A DNA stretch of 46,098 bases, taken from Bradyrhizobium campsiandrae. GTDB lineage: Bacteria > Pseudomonadota > Alphaproteobacteria > Rhizobiales > Xanthobacteraceae. The notes below the pieces were generated by a model, which was given only the letters and a program-made list of their open reading frames with translations, ran no database searches and was not told the origin of the DNA. Shown in pieces: positions 1-8,833 of the stretch. Location of the stretch: the NCBI RefSeq assembly GCF_014529705.1, contig NZ_JAANIH010000071.1, positions 1 through 46,098 of the forward strand, written 5' to 3'. Position numbers and translations under genes: made by a program. Numbering within the stretch: position 1 is the first letter of the stretch; every line of letters starts with the position of its first letter.

Positions 1-91
1 CATTGTCATAAGCCTTCGTCACGCCGCGCAGGCTGACCGCAAGCGCCGTCAGGCTGGCTTCGACGGCCGGCGAGGTTTTGCTCTCTACCAT
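1..91 (-). CDS. ABC transporter ATP-binding protein, N-terminal fragment
   Basis: The reverse strand from the ATG at 91 reads an open frame of 30 codons that runs off the left edge. It ends in a sequence like the first strand of an ABC ATPase (VSLRGVTKAYDN, where the aromatic A-loop residue is expected). The Walker A motif would lie outside the window. It follows the NMT1-type binding-protein gene at 286-1308 on the same strand, so it is probably the ATPase of that importer (SsuB/TauB style). A palindromic repeat separates the two genes. The family call rests on a short segment plus context. Confidence 0.6.
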   Translation of the reverse strand, partial: MVESKTSPAVEASLTALAVSLRGVTKAYDN

Positions 92-113
92 CGATCGCCA
101 ACTGCTGCGACGT

Positions 114-251
114 CCTTCACCTCTCCCCATCGGGGAGAGGTCGCGCCGAAGGCGCGGGTGAGGGGGCACAGGTCCCACGAGGGAGCGTAACCCCTCACCC
201 GCATCGCATCTTGCGATGCGATGCGACCTATCCCTTCGGGAGAGGTGAAGG
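114..251. repeat. Intergenic palindromic repeat (CTCTCCC family)
   Basis: Nested inverted repeat. The outer arms CCTTCACCTCTCCC (114-127) and GGGAGAGGTGAAGG (238-251) are a perfect 14-bp match. The inner arms GCGGGTGAGGGG (154-165) and CCCCTCACCCGC (191-202) are a perfect 12-bp match. It lies between the binding-protein and ATPase genes of an ABC importer, a position that in other bacteria can protect upstream mRNA or lower downstream expression. Confidence 0.85.
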
Positions 252-285
252 GCGCGGCCACAGCTCGGCTTGATCCCAACATGCG

Positions 286-1308
286 TTACGGCTTGGCGGG
301 GCGCAGCTCGACGCCGACGCCCTTGTTGACGAAACGCAGCGTATAGGACTTGCGGAAATCGAGATCGCCCTTGACGACGCCGGCCTTCACCATCTTGTTG
401 AAGAAGGAGGTGTAGCGGTCGTCGCTCATCGCGCCGATGCCGTTCTTCAAGGAATCGCCGGAATCGACGATGCCGTATTCCTTCATCTTGGCGACGGAAT
501 AGGCGAGCAGCTCGTCGGTCATCTCCGGATTGAGCTGCTTGATCATGGCATTGCCGGCGGAATTGTCGCCGTAGATGTAGGTGTACCAGCCGATCATGGA
601 GGCATCGACGAAGCGCTGCACCAGGTCCGCCTTCTTCTCGACCAGGTCGCGGCGAGTCTCGATCAAGGTCGAATAGGTGTTGAAGCCGGCATCGGCCAGC
701 AGGATGACGTTGGGCTTGAAGCCTGCGGCTTTCTCGACGGCGAAGGGCTCGGAGGTGACGTAACCCTGCATCGCGCTCTTGGGGTTGGCGATGAAGGGCT
801 GCGGGTTGAAATTATAGGGCCGGACGTTTTTCTCGCTGAAACCGTATTCCGACTTCAGCCACTGGAAATAGCTGGTCATGCCCTCCTTGGAGACGAACAG
901 CGTCAGCGGCTTCAGGTCCTCGATCTTGGTGACCTTCGCATCCGGCTGCGTCAGCATCACCTGGGGGTCCTTCTGGAAGACCGCCGCGATCGTCACCACC
1001 GGAACGTTGTTGGCGACCGCGTCGAACGACATCAGCGTGTTCGCGGCCATGAAGAAATCGATCTTGCCGGCGATCAACAGCATTCGGTTGTTCTCGTTCG
1101 GACCGCCGGGAACGATGGTGACGTCGAGGCCGTATTTCTTGTAGGTGCCGTCGGCGACCGCCTGGAAGAAGCCGCCATGCTCGGCCTCGGCAACCCAGTT
1201 GGTTCCGAAGGTGACCTTGTCCAGGGTTTCCGCGCGGGCCGGCAGAATCGATACGACAGTGGCCAGGAAGCCCGCCGTAAACGCGCGCCGCAGATGGGAT
1301 GGGCTCAT
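286..1308 (-). CDS. ABC transporter substrate-binding protein, NMT1/THI5-like
   Basis: Predicted periplasmic binding protein of 340 aa. The ATG at 1308 is chosen because a normal Sec signal peptide follows at once (arginines near residue 7, hydrophobic core 10-23, cleavage probably after ARA at 24-26). An upstream in-frame start would add 19 unlikely residues. The mature part follows the NMT1/SsuA/TauA fold: the FGTNW start of strand 1, a GLDVTIVPGG segment, then a second lobe. Members bind sulfonates, pyrimidine precursors, nitrate or other small organics, and the ligand cannot be read from sequence. It lies upstream of the ATPase gene at the window edge and is divergent from the creatininase-family gene, which may act on the same nitrogenous compound (inference). 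Confidence 0.85.
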   Translation of the reverse strand: MSPSHLRRAFTAGFLATVVSILPARAETLDKVTFGTNWVAEAEHGGFFQAVADGTYKKYGLDVTIVPGGPNENNRMLLIAGKIDFFMAANTLMSFDAVANNVPVVTIAAVFQKDPQVMLTQPDAKVTKIEDLKPLTLFVSKEGMTSYFQWLKSEYGFSEKNVRPYNFNPQPFIANPKSAMQGYVTSEPFAVEKAAGFKPNVILLADAGFNTYSTLIETRRDLVEKKADLVQRFVDASMIGWYTYIYGDNSAGNAMIKQLNPEMTDELLAYSVAKMKEYGIVDSGDSLKNGIGAMSDDRYTSFFNKMVKAGVVKGDLDFRKSYTLRFVNKGVGVELRPAKP

Positions 1309-1444
1309 GAATGCACTCCGTCGATCGAGTCTGGCCGATGTGAAGACAACGCGATAGAACCGCAAGATATCAGGGGACGCCGGCCGGGTGGGCGGCGTCC
1401 CTGATACCCCAAATTACGTGACAAATTCGGGCAAAGAAACCGTG

Positions 1445-2251
1445 ATGACGCCTTCCCGCGACTGGTCCGAAATCCGCTGGGCCGATGCCGCACCAGCGGA
1501 CGTGTCACGCTGGATCGCGGTGCTGCCGCTGGCCGCGACCGAGCAGCATGGCCCGCATCTGCCTGTCGAGACCGATGTGCTGATTGCCGAGGCCTATCTT
1601 GCGCGCGCGAAAGAGGTCCTGCCCGCGCCCCTTCCGGTAACGTTCCTGCCGGTCGAACCCGTGGGCATCTCCACCGAGCATATCGACTATCCGGGCACGC
1701 AGACGTTGCCGACGGAAACGGCACTGAAGCGCTGGACGGGAATCGGCGAGGACATCGCGCGACGGGGCGTGAGAAAACTCGTCATCATCACCAGTCATGG
1801 CGGCAATAGCGCGGCCATGATGCTGGTGGCGCAGGATCTTCGCGCGCATCAGAAACTGTTCGTGGTGACGACGTCGTGGTCGCGTCTATCAGGCGCGGAC
1901 AAACTGTTCCCACCAGATGAAGTGCGGCACGGCATTCATGGCGGCGCGGTCGAGACCTCGATCATGCTGGCACGCTATCCCGAGCAGGTGCGCAAGGATG
2001 CGATCGCGGATTTTCCCGCGAGCAGCATCGCGATGGAAAAGCAATATCGCTGGCTCTCGACACAGCGGCCGGCGCCCTTTGCCTGGCAGGCACAGGATCT
2101 CAACGCCAGCGGCGCAGTCGGCAATGCGACGCTTGCAGTCGCCGCGAAGGGCGAGCAGCTCATCGATCAGGGCGCGCGCGCCTTCTGCGAGTTGCTGATC
2201 GAGGTCGATAACTTCGACGTGAGCAGGCTCGCCAAGGGCCCGCTCGGTTAG
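1445..2251 (+). CDS. Creatininase family amidohydrolase
   Basis: A 268-aa cytosolic metal-dependent amidohydrolase of the creatininase (creatinine amidohydrolase / MftE / FAPy deformylase) family. Family metal and active-site positions are visible: EQHGPHLPVETD (33-44, with E33, H35 and D44), SHGGN (117-121) and HGGAVETS (165-172, with E170). Length is typical. The ATG at 1445 is preferred over an upstream GTG because the conserved domain begins right after it. The gene is divergent from an NMT1-type ABC importer, so it may hydrolyse the imported compound. True creatinine specificity cannot be assumed, because the family also acts on formamidopyrimidines and in cofactor maturation. Confidence 0.85.
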   Translation: MTPSRDWSEIRWADAAPADVSRWIAVLPLAATEQHGPHLPVETDVLIAEAYLARAKEVLPAPLPVTFLPVEPVGISTEHIDYPGTQTLPTETALKRWTGIGEDIARRGVRKLVIITSHGGNSAAMMLVAQDLRAHQKLFVVTTSWSRLSGADKLFPPDEVRHGIHGGAVETSIMLARYPEQVRKDAIADFPASSIAMEKQYRWLSTQRPAPFAWQAQDLNASGAVGNATLAVAAKGEQLIDQGARAFCELLIEVDNFDVSRLAKGPLG

Positions 2252-2390
2252 CTCTCATCCGCCTGAAATCGTTTGGGAAAAGGTCAAACGCCCGGGTTGC
2301 TCCGAGCGCGTTCGAACCTGATATGGCAAGCCTCCGTCCAATGGGGCACGCGGACCACAACGGACCGCCTCAACCCGGATGGAGTTTCAC

Positions 2391-2654
2391 ATGTCGATCA
2401 AGACCAAGTTTGCCGCCGTCGCCCTCGCCGCCCTCACAATCACCGCTGGCGTCGCTTCCACGACCTCGACCGCTCAGGCCAAGCCGCTCGGCTGGGGCTG
2501 GGGCGTCGGCGCCGGCATCGCCACCGCCGCCATCGTCGGCACTGCGATCGCCGCCAGCAACCAGCCCTATTACTACGGCTATCACCGCTGCGGCTGGGTC
2601 GCCCAGTACAATGCCTACGGCCAGTTCATCGGCAACGTTCGCACCTGCTACTGA
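2391..2654 (+). CDS. Small secreted Gly/Tyr-rich protein
   Basis: An 87-aa protein with a clear Sec signal peptide: MSIKTK start, hydrophobic stretch to about residue 20, and cleavage probably after AQA near residue 29. The mature part holds a GWGWGVGAG run, an alanine/glycine helix-like stretch, a tyrosine cluster (YYYGYH) and two cysteines, one in HRCGW and one in the C-terminal CY. The ATG at 2391 is chosen over one at 2379 because a GGAG motif at 2381-2384 is correctly spaced for it. I do not recognise a characterised family. Similar small exported proteins are common in Bradyrhizobium. A strong hairpin terminator follows, so it looks monocistronic. Confidence 0.75.
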   Translation: MSIKTKFAAVALAALTITAGVASTTSTAQAKPLGWGWGVGAGIATAAIVGTAIAASNQPYYYGYHRCGWVAQYNAYGQFIGNVRTCY

Positions 2655-2729
2655 TTTGAGGTTCTGAGGCCGATCTTACGTGGATCCAGCGTCCGACACG
2701 GGCGCCTCATCCACCCCGTGTCGTGCCCC

Positions 2730-2761
2730 GACCCCGCCCGGCTGTCCCCCCGGGCGGGGTC
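2730..2761 (+). terminator. Rho-independent-type terminator
   Basis: A perfect 11-bp GC stem, GACCCCGCCCG (2730-2740) and CGGGCGGGGTC (2751-2761), with a 10-base loop. A short T-rich tail (ATCCATTTT) follows. It lies 75 bases after the stop of the small secreted protein gene. The T-run is modest, so termination efficiency is uncertain. Confidence 0.75.
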
Positions 2762-2845
2762 ATCCATTTTCGGCGCCGGGAATTTTGTTGCAGTCCCGTC
2801 ACAGAAGGATGCGAACCATCCTCTGCGACATTCTGGACTAGTTGC

Positions 2846-2866
2846 TATTGCGAATTACTTGCAATA
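2846..2866. promoter_or_regulatory. Dyad resembling a Fur/Mur-family operator
   Basis: TATTGC (2846-2851), nine bases, then GCAATA (2861-2866), in an AT-richer stretch about 125 bases upstream of the porin start. The core TTGCGAATTACTTGCAA has the TTGC...GCAA layout seen at alphaproteobacterial Fur/Mur (iron or manganese responsive) sites. The symmetry is visible in the sequence. The regulator assignment is inference. Confidence 0.4.
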
Positions 2867-2991
2867 ACGTTTGCAGCAAGTGCAGGGGGTTGGCAAGGCC
2901 TTGGGGTGAAATGACGCCGTAACGGGCCCATCTCGTCCGGTCGCGTGAACAGCCAGGACCCTGATGACAGGATCGCCGCGAATTGGCAGGG

Positions 2992-5043
2992 ATGTCGCGG
3001 CGGCTGGGCTATATTCGCGTCTTGGGGGCGTGCGTTTTGACGTTGAGAAGTCACCGTAACAGGTATTTGCGGACGGCCGCGGCGATCGCCTCGGGCGTGC
3101 TGATGCTGCCGGCCGCCGGCCTTGCCGCTGACCTGCCGCTGAAGGCCCATGCCGCAAAAGCTGTCTACGACTGGACCGGCTTCTATGTCGGGGGCCATGT
3201 GGCTTACGGCGATGCGAGCTTCGGTCCCGGCACCCATCCTCTGCCCGAGCAGGGCGCGCTGCTGCCTCACAGCGCGACCGGCTTCAGCGGCGGCTATCAG
3301 CTCGGCTACAACAGGCAGTTCTCCAACCGCGTCATGCTCGGCGTCGAGGCGGATGCGACGTTCCCGGCTCCGACCGACGGTCCGGCCCTCGCGCGTTCGC
3401 CGGGGCCGTTCAACAGCACGATCGACTATGTCGGCACCGTGCGCGGCCGCATCGGCTACGCCTTCGACCGCTTCATGCCCTACGTCACCGGCGGCATCGC
3501 CTGGGGCCACACGCACGTCAATATCAACGACGCCGACGGCGTCACACCACGATTTCCGGTCAGCCATTACCAGATTGGATGGACCGCTGGCCTGGGTCTC
3601 GAATATGCCGTCAGCGGCAATTGGACCGCCAAGGCCGAATACGAATATGTCGACCTCTCGCGCAAGACTTACGACCTCAGCGGCTTTGGCCTCGGCAGCG
3701 TCAATGTCGATCCGCGCATTCATCTGTTCAAGCTCGGCCTGAACTACCAGTTCGGCGATACGCCATGGATGCCGGCGGTCGGCGGCAAAACCAAACTGCC
3801 CGAGTCCGACGACTGGAACGTCCACGCCCAGACCACGGTGCTGCCACAGGGCTATGGGCCGATTCATTCGCCCTATGCGAGCCCGCAGAGCCTGCCCGGC
3901 GGCGGCCAGTTCCAGGCGACTTGGACGACCACGGCCTTCCTGGGCGCGCGGCTCTGGGACGGCGGCGAATTCTATTTCAATCCCGAGCTCGCACAGGGCT
4001 TTGGCCTCAATGGTACGCTCGGACTTGCCGGCTTCTCCAACGGTGAGGCACAGAAGGCCGGCGCGCCGTTCCCCAAGATCCGTGCGCAGCGTTACTATTT
4101 CAAGCAGACCTTCGGCCTCGGCGGCGAGCAGGAAGCCGTCGAGGACGCACCGAACCAGCTCGCGGGCAAGCGCGACATCGATCGCGTCACGCTGATCGTC
4201 GGCCGCTTCGCCGTCGGCGACTTCTTCGACGGCAACGCCTATGCAAAGGATCCGCGTGCCGATTTCATGAACTGGGCGATGTGGGCATCGGCTGCGTACG
4301 ACTTCCCCGCCGATCTACCGGGCTACACGCGCGGCGCCGTGGCCGAGCTCAACCGCAAGGATTGGGCGGTGCGCGCCGGATTGTTCCAGGTGCCGGACGC
4401 ACCGAATAGCGACGTACTGACCTTCAAGACCGGCGGCACCGTCGTCGAATTCGAGGAACGGCACTCGATCTTCGAGCAGCCCGGCAAACTGCGCATCGGC
4501 GTTTTCGCCAACAGCGGCAACACCGCCAATTATCGTGCGGTGGTGGATCTGGCGGCAGCCAACCCGGCCCTCGACATCAATAACATCGTCACCGCGACGC
4601 AGCGTGATCGGCTGAAATACGGCTTCTACGTCAACCTCGAACAGCAGATCGTCAACGACGTCGGCCTGTTCGCACGCGCCAGCTGGAACGACGGCCAGAA
4701 CCAGATCCTGTCCTTCACCGACATCGATCGCAGCCTGTCGGGCGGCCTGTCGATCAAGGGCAGCCGCTGGGGACGTCCTGACGACACAATCGGCATCGGC
4801 GGCGCCATCAACGGCTTGTCGGCCGCGCATCGCGATTTCCTCGCCGCCGGCGGCACGGGCCTCCTGATCGGCGATGGCCAGCTCAACTATCGCACCGAAC
4901 GCATCCTCGAGACCTACTACGCCTATTCGGTGATCAAGGGCGTCACGCTGACCGCCGACTATCAGATGATCGCAAACCCGGCCTATAACGCCGACCGTGG
5001 ACCGGTCTCGATCTTCTCAGGCCGCCTGCACGGCGAGTTCTGA
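2992..5043 (+). CDS. Outer-membrane protein: Omp25-like barrel fused to OprB-like porin
   Basis: A 683-aa outer-membrane protein with two barrel domains in tandem. After a long N-terminal leader with a hydrophobic segment ending in LAADLPLKA, residues about 55-255 look like the Omp25/OmpA-type small barrel of Rhizobiales (YDWTGFYVGGH opening, GVEAD, KLGLNYQFGD closing). Residues about 268-683 match the carbohydrate-selective porin OprB family (WNVHAQTTV, TTAFLGARLWDGGEFYFNPE, and a final strand ending in F). A TTG at 2983 or an internal TTG are alternative starts, since the signal peptide core begins well inside. The substrate is not evident. A Fur/Mur-like dyad upstream suggests metal control, and a role in metal entry such as that reported for Bradyrhizobium MnoP is possible but unproven. 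Confidence 0.8.
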   Translation: MSRRLGYIRVLGACVLTLRSHRNRYLRTAAAIASGVLMLPAAGLAADLPLKAHAAKAVYDWTGFYVGGHVAYGDASFGPGTHPLPEQGALLPHSATGFSGGYQLGYNRQFSNRVMLGVEADATFPAPTDGPALARSPGPFNSTIDYVGTVRGRIGYAFDRFMPYVTGGIAWGHTHVNINDADGVTPRFPVSHYQIGWTAGLGLEYAVSGNWTAKAEYEYVDLSRKTYDLSGFGLGSVNVDPRIHLFKLGLNYQFGDTPWMPAVGGKTKLPESDDWNVHAQTTVLPQGYGPIHSPYASPQSLPGGGQFQATWTTTAFLGARLWDGGEFYFNPELAQGFGLNGTLGLAGFSNGEAQKAGAPFPKIRAQRYYFKQTFGLGGEQEAVEDAPNQLAGKRDIDRVTLIVGRFAVGDFFDGNAYAKDPRADFMNWAMWASAAYDFPADLPGYTRGAVAELNRKDWAVRAGLFQVPDAPNSDVLTFKTGGTVVEFEERHSIFEQPGKLRIGVFANSGNTANYRAVVDLAAANPALDINNIVTATQRDRLKYGFYVNLEQQIVNDVGLFARASWNDGQNQILSFTDIDRSLSGGLSIKGSRWGRPDDTIGIGGAINGLSAAHRDFLAAGGTGLLIGDGQLNYRTERILETYYAYSVIKGVTLTADYQMIANPAYNADRGPVSIFSGRLHGEF

Positions 5044-5056
5044 TCGTTCACCCGCC

Positions 5057-7132
5057 CTATGCCGCCCGGATCGCGTCCAGGAATTTTCCGACCTCGCTCT
5101 TGAGACGCGTGCTTTCGCCGGATAGTGACTTGGCCGCTGCGAGCACATGGGACGACGCCGATCCGGTCTGGCTCGCGCCGTGCTGCACATCGACGATGCT
5201 GGCGGAAACCTGCTGGGTGCCACGCGCCGCCTGCTGCACGTTGCGGGAAATTTCCCGCGTTGCCGCGCCCTGCTCCTCGACCGCCGAGGCGATCGCGGAG
5301 GCGATCTCGGACATGCGGGTGATGGTATCGCCGATCGCCTTGATGGCGCCGACGGAATCATCCGTCGCCGCCTGGATTCCCGCGATCTGCTGGCTGATCT
5401 CGCCGGTCGCCTTGGCAGTCTGCTCGGCGAGCGCCTTGACCTCGGATGCGACCACCGCAAAGCCGCGTCCGGCCTCGCCGGCACGCGCCGCCTCGATGGT
5501 GGCGTTGAGGGCCAGCAGATTGGTCTGGCCAGCGATCTGGCTGATGAGCTCGACGACGTCGCCGATGCGGCCCGCCGCCTTGGCGAGCTCACCGACATGG
5601 TCGTTGGTTCGCCCCGCCTGCTGCACGGCTTCCCCGGCGATGCGCGCGGAATCCTGAACCTGCCGGCCGATCTCGTCGACAGAGGATGCCATTTCCTCGG
5701 CCGCCGCGGCGACGGTTTGCACGTTGGTGGAGGCTTGTTCGGAGGCAGCCGCGACGGTCGCCGTGACCTTTTCCGATTGATCGGCGGCGCTCGTCAACGT
5801 ACCCGCCGAGGCCTCCAGCTCCGAGGAGGCCGACGAGATGGTGTTGATGACGTCGCCGATCATGGCCTCGAAATCGCGCGCGATCTGATCCATGCGCTGG
5901 CTGCGCTTGAGCTTCGCCTCGGCTTCGATCGCAGCGGCCGCATCGGCGGATTTTTGCGCGAGGAGCGAATCCTTGAAATGTTGCAGCGAGCCGGCCACCT
6001 GGCCAATCTCATCGTCGCGTCCCGTCGCCGGAATCGCGACCTCGTGCTGTCCGGCAGCAAGGCTGCCGATCACGTCCGCGAGCCTTGCCAACGGCGTCAC
6101 CACGCGGCGGCGCAGCATCATGGTCACACCGCCGAGCGTGCCGAGCAGCGCCAGCACGGCAACGCCTGCGAGCGCGAGCATCGCCAGCGCGCTACTGCGG
6201 GCGGCCGAGGCGCGCTCGGCCGCTTCAGCCAGTGCCGCGTCGCGTACGCCATAGAACATCTGGATGGCGGGCACGATCACGGTCGCCAACTCATCAGCGG
6301 TGACGCCGTACTTGCCGTCGGCGCGCGCAGCCGGCATCTCCTTGTCGACGACCAGCGCGGCTTTTCCAAAGTAGGACTCGGTCGCCGCCTTGAACGCCGC
6401 GGCGATGCGCGGTGGATTGCCGAGCTGGTCGATGCCGGCCTCGATGCGTTCGCGATCGGCTTCGACACGCCCTTGCATGCGATCCATCAACGAGAATTCA
6501 GCCGCTACCAGCGGACGATGCGCGCTCAGCGCCGGCGACAACGTCGCGGCGCGGCTGCCGGCCGAAACGCGAAGATCCTGTGCCGTTCGCGCCAGGCTCA
6601 GCAGCGCCGCCAGCGAGGAATCGGCGTCCACGACCCTCCCCTCCAGCCGGTTCATGATCGGCTCGATGTTGGCGATGACCTCGGCAACAGCGGGCAGAAA
6701 GCCCTTGACCGCAGCGCTGTCGCGCGCAGCAAGGGGAACGCTCATGGCGCGATCGGCAGCCGCGGTGATCTCCTTCAGGCGACGCGCTGCGCGGTCGAGG
6801 TTCTCAGCCATCGCGCCGCCGTCATCCAGCACCATGAGGGCGCGCCCTGCGCTCTCGAACGAGGCTTCGGCCGCTTTCGCAGCCTTCGTCGCCGCATCGG
6901 TCTGAGCCTGCGTCGCAACGCCCTCCTGAAAGATCGGAGTAATGTAGGGTGCGCGAAGGCCAGCGACCTGCTGGCTGACCATCAGAATCGCGCCGAACGC
7001 ATCGACCCTTTTGATGGCGTCGGATCGATCGGTGAAGATGCGCGTTTGAGGTACCAGCACTTCAGCGCCAAGCACGACTGCAAAGACCGTCACCGTCAGC
7101 ATCGACAGCGCAAAAAGCTTCCCGATCCGCAT
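5057..7132 (-). CDS. Methyl-accepting chemotaxis protein
   Basis: A 691-aa transmembrane chemoreceptor. TM1 is at about residues 6-28, followed by a periplasmic sensor region of about 280 residues (mostly helical in character, no recognised ligand motif), TM2 at about 315-337 (LAMLALAGVAVLALLGTLGG), a HAMP domain at about 340-390 and a methyl-accepting signalling domain at about 420-680. The conserved hairpin tip (QTNLLALNATIEAARAGEAGRGFAV, here read in parts) is intact. There is no C-terminal CheR-tethering pentapeptide. The ATG at 7132 is chosen because AGAGGA sits seven bases upstream. No che genes are adjacent, so it would signal to arrays encoded elsewhere. It is convergent with the porin gene, with a 13-base gap. 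Confidence 0.93.
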   Translation of the reverse strand: MRIGKLFALSMLTVTVFAVVLGAEVLVPQTRIFTDRSDAIKRVDAFGAILMVSQQVAGLRAPYITPIFQEGVATQAQTDAATKAAKAAEASFESAGRALMVLDDGGAMAENLDRAARRLKEITAAADRAMSVPLAARDSAAVKGFLPAVAEVIANIEPIMNRLEGRVVDADSSLAALLSLARTAQDLRVSAGSRAATLSPALSAHRPLVAAEFSLMDRMQGRVEADRERIEAGIDQLGNPPRIAAAFKAATESYFGKAALVVDKEMPAARADGKYGVTADELATVIVPAIQMFYGVRDAALAEAAERASAARSSALAMLALAGVAVLALLGTLGGVTMMLRRRVVTPLARLADVIGSLAAGQHEVAIPATGRDDEIGQVAGSLQHFKDSLLAQKSADAAAAIEAEAKLKRSQRMDQIARDFEAMIGDVINTISSASSELEASAGTLTSAADQSEKVTATVAAASEQASTNVQTVAAAAEEMASSVDEIGRQVQDSARIAGEAVQQAGRTNDHVGELAKAAGRIGDVVELISQIAGQTNLLALNATIEAARAGEAGRGFAVVASEVKALAEQTAKATGEISQQIAGIQAATDDSVGAIKAIGDTITRMSEIASAIASAVEEQGAATREISRNVQQAARGTQQVSASIVDVQHGASQTGSASSHVLAAAKSLSGESTRLKSEVGKFLDAIRAA

Positions 7133-7355
7133 CCTCAGGTCCTCTGAATACACTTGTGCAAATTGTCGAAAACCTAACCGGCGGCCACTAAGAGCCCGTT
7201 AAGCAACACTCCGTAGTTCCGCGGATCGTCAGGTCGGGACGCTGCCAGGTTCCGGCAGGGCGAATGCGACAGAATTACCCGCATTTGCCGGTAAAATACC
7301 TATATCAATGCGTGCGTTGCGATCGGCAGCCACACTCCCTTACCTCGGAAGGTCA

Positions 7356-8654
7356 ATGCTCTCCGTCGAACTCGTCATCGTCGTCGTCCTGATCGTCATC
7401 AACGGCCTGTTGTCCATGTCGGAACTCGCCGTGGTCTCCTCGCGCCCGGCGCGGCTGTCGGTGCTGGCCGCCAAGGGTGTGCGTGGCGCCGAGCGCGCGC
7501 TGACATTGGCCGCCGATCCTGGAAAATTCCTCTCGACGGTGCAGATCGGCATCACGCTGGTCGGCGTGCTCTCGGGCGCCTTCTCGGGCGCCACGCTCGG
7601 GCAGCGGCTGACGCAATGGCTGGTCGAGCTTGGCGTATCCTCGGGCATCGCCGACATTGTCGGTGTCGGCATCGTCGTCACCATCATCACCTATGCGACG
7701 CTGATCGTCGGCGAACTGGTGCCGAAGCAGGTTGCGCTGCGCGATCCCGAAAGCATCGCGGTGAAGGTCGCGCCCGCGATGCACGTGCTGGCACGGGTCT
7801 CGCTGCCGCTCGTGTTTCTGCTCGACATCTCCGGCAAGCTGATCCTCACGCTGCTCGGTCGCGGTGGCAAGGCCGAGGAAAAGGTGTCGGAGGACGAGAT
7901 CCATCATCTCGTCAACGAGGCGGAAAGCGCCGGCGTGCTGGAGCCCGGCGAGAAGGAAATGATCGCCGGCGTGATGCGGCTTGGCGACCGCCCGGTCGGC
8001 GCGGTGATGACGCCGCGTACCGAGGTTGACGAGATCGATCTCAACGACGATCAGGACGTGATCCAGGCGCTGATCGCGAAAAGCCCGCATTCGCGCTTTC
8101 CCGTGTGCGACGGCGATCGCGACAAGCCGATCGGCGTGCTCCAGGCCAAGGACCTGCTGGTCGCCTATATGCGCGAGCGCACGCCGGATCTGCGCGCGCT
8201 GGTGCGCGAGACGCCGATCATTCCGGCGTCCGCCGATGCCCGCGACGTGCTCGCGATCCTGAAGGCGGCGCCGGTGCATATCGGTCTCGTCCATGACGAA
8301 TACGGCGCCTTCGAAGGCGTGGTGACGGCGGCCGACATTCTGGAATCGATCGTCGGCGCCTTCCACTCCGAGGAAGGTCCGCCCGAGCCGGCCTATGTCA
8401 GGCGCGCGGACGACTCATTGCTCGTCTCCGGCTGGATGCCGGTCGACGAGTTCGGCGATCTGCTCGGCATCGAGCTGCCGCCGCATCACCGCTACAACAC
8501 GGTGGCAGGGCTCGTGCTGCAGCAATTCAACGTGCTGCCCAATGTCGGCGACGCCTTCGACTTCGCCGGCTGGCATATCGAGGTGCTCGATCTCGACGGT
8601 CGCAGGATCGACAAGATCCTGGCGAGCCGGCTGAATGAGGTGGAGACGGGGTAG
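7356..8654 (+). CDS. CNNM/CorC-type membrane protein (hemolysin family)
   Basis: A 432-aa inner-membrane protein of the DUF21-CBS-CorC_HlyC architecture. The N-terminal CNNM/DUF21 domain (about 1-190) has several TM segments and the family motifs ING(L)LSMSELA, FLSTVQIGITLVG and LIVGELVPKQVAL. A CBS pair follows (about 205-330, containing MTPRTEVDEID and the VHDEYGAFEGVVTAADILE signature). The C-terminal CorC/transporter-associated domain ends at about 430. Relatives are implicated in magnesium or cobalt efflux. The 'hemolysin' label is historical. The ATG at 7356 is chosen because GGAAGG precedes it. The gene is divergent from the chemoreceptor, with no evident functional link. Confidence 0.9.
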   Translation: MLSVELVIVVVLIVINGLLSMSELAVVSSRPARLSVLAAKGVRGAERALTLAADPGKFLSTVQIGITLVGVLSGAFSGATLGQRLTQWLVELGVSSGIADIVGVGIVVTIITYATLIVGELVPKQVALRDPESIAVKVAPAMHVLARVSLPLVFLLDISGKLILTLLGRGGKAEEKVSEDEIHHLVNEAESAGVLEPGEKEMIAGVMRLGDRPVGAVMTPRTEVDEIDLNDDQDVIQALIAKSPHSRFPVCDGDRDKPIGVLQAKDLLVAYMRERTPDLRALVRETPIIPASADARDVLAILKAAPVHIGLVHDEYGAFEGVVTAADILESIVGAFHSEEGPPEPAYVRRADDSLLVSGWMPVDEFGDLLGIELPPHHRYNTVAGLVLQQFNVLPNVGDAFDFAGWHIEVLDLDGRRIDKILASRLNEVETG

Positions 8655-8662
8655 TTTCCGCC

Positions 8663-8793
8663 GTCGTCCCGGCGAAGGCCGGGATCCATAACCACTGAAT
8701 CGCCTTTGGCGAACGCTGTTGATTGCGCGCTACCGCGACCTGCGCACTCTCGATAAATCATGCGGTATGGGTCCCGCCCTTCGGCGGGACGAC
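8663..8793. repeat. Intergenic palindromic repeat (GTCGTCCCGG family)
   Basis: The arm at 8663-8690 (GTCGTCCCGGCGAAGGCCGG, then GATCCATA) matches the reverse complement of 8766-8793 at about 24 of 28 positions. Each arm is itself a small hairpin (CCGGCGAAGGCCGG and CCCGCCCTTCGGCGGG). It lies between the convergent CorC-like and PilZ genes, so it may end transcription from both sides. Confidence 0.85.
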
Positions 8794-8833
8794 AGTTGAG
8801 TTTGTCGCGCGAACTCTCATCGCACGCAATTCC

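Larger units (their letters stand above)
2655..2991. other. Intergenic region with terminator and putative operator
   Basis: 337 bases without a gene. It holds the hairpin terminator of the small secreted protein gene (2730-2761) and a dyad at 2846-2866 upstream of the porin gene. The stretch around the dyad is clearly lower in GC than its surroundings, as expected of a promoter region. I see no additional reading frame with a convincing ribosome site. Confidence 0.6.

Noticed and set aside
85..282. Short frame inside the first palindromic repeat
   Set aside because: It is built mostly from the repeat arms. The real coding start on this strand is the ATPase ATG at 91 in another frame.
2845..3867. 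Antisense frame over the porin N-terminal half
   Set aside because: It overlaps the well-supported porin and lacks a signal, a domain and a ribosome site.
5147..7147. Long open frame antisense to the chemoreceptor gene (over 600 codons)
   Set aside because: It mirrors the chemoreceptor codons, has no recognisable domain and is very rich in Arg and Gly, as expected of antisense frames in high-GC DNA.
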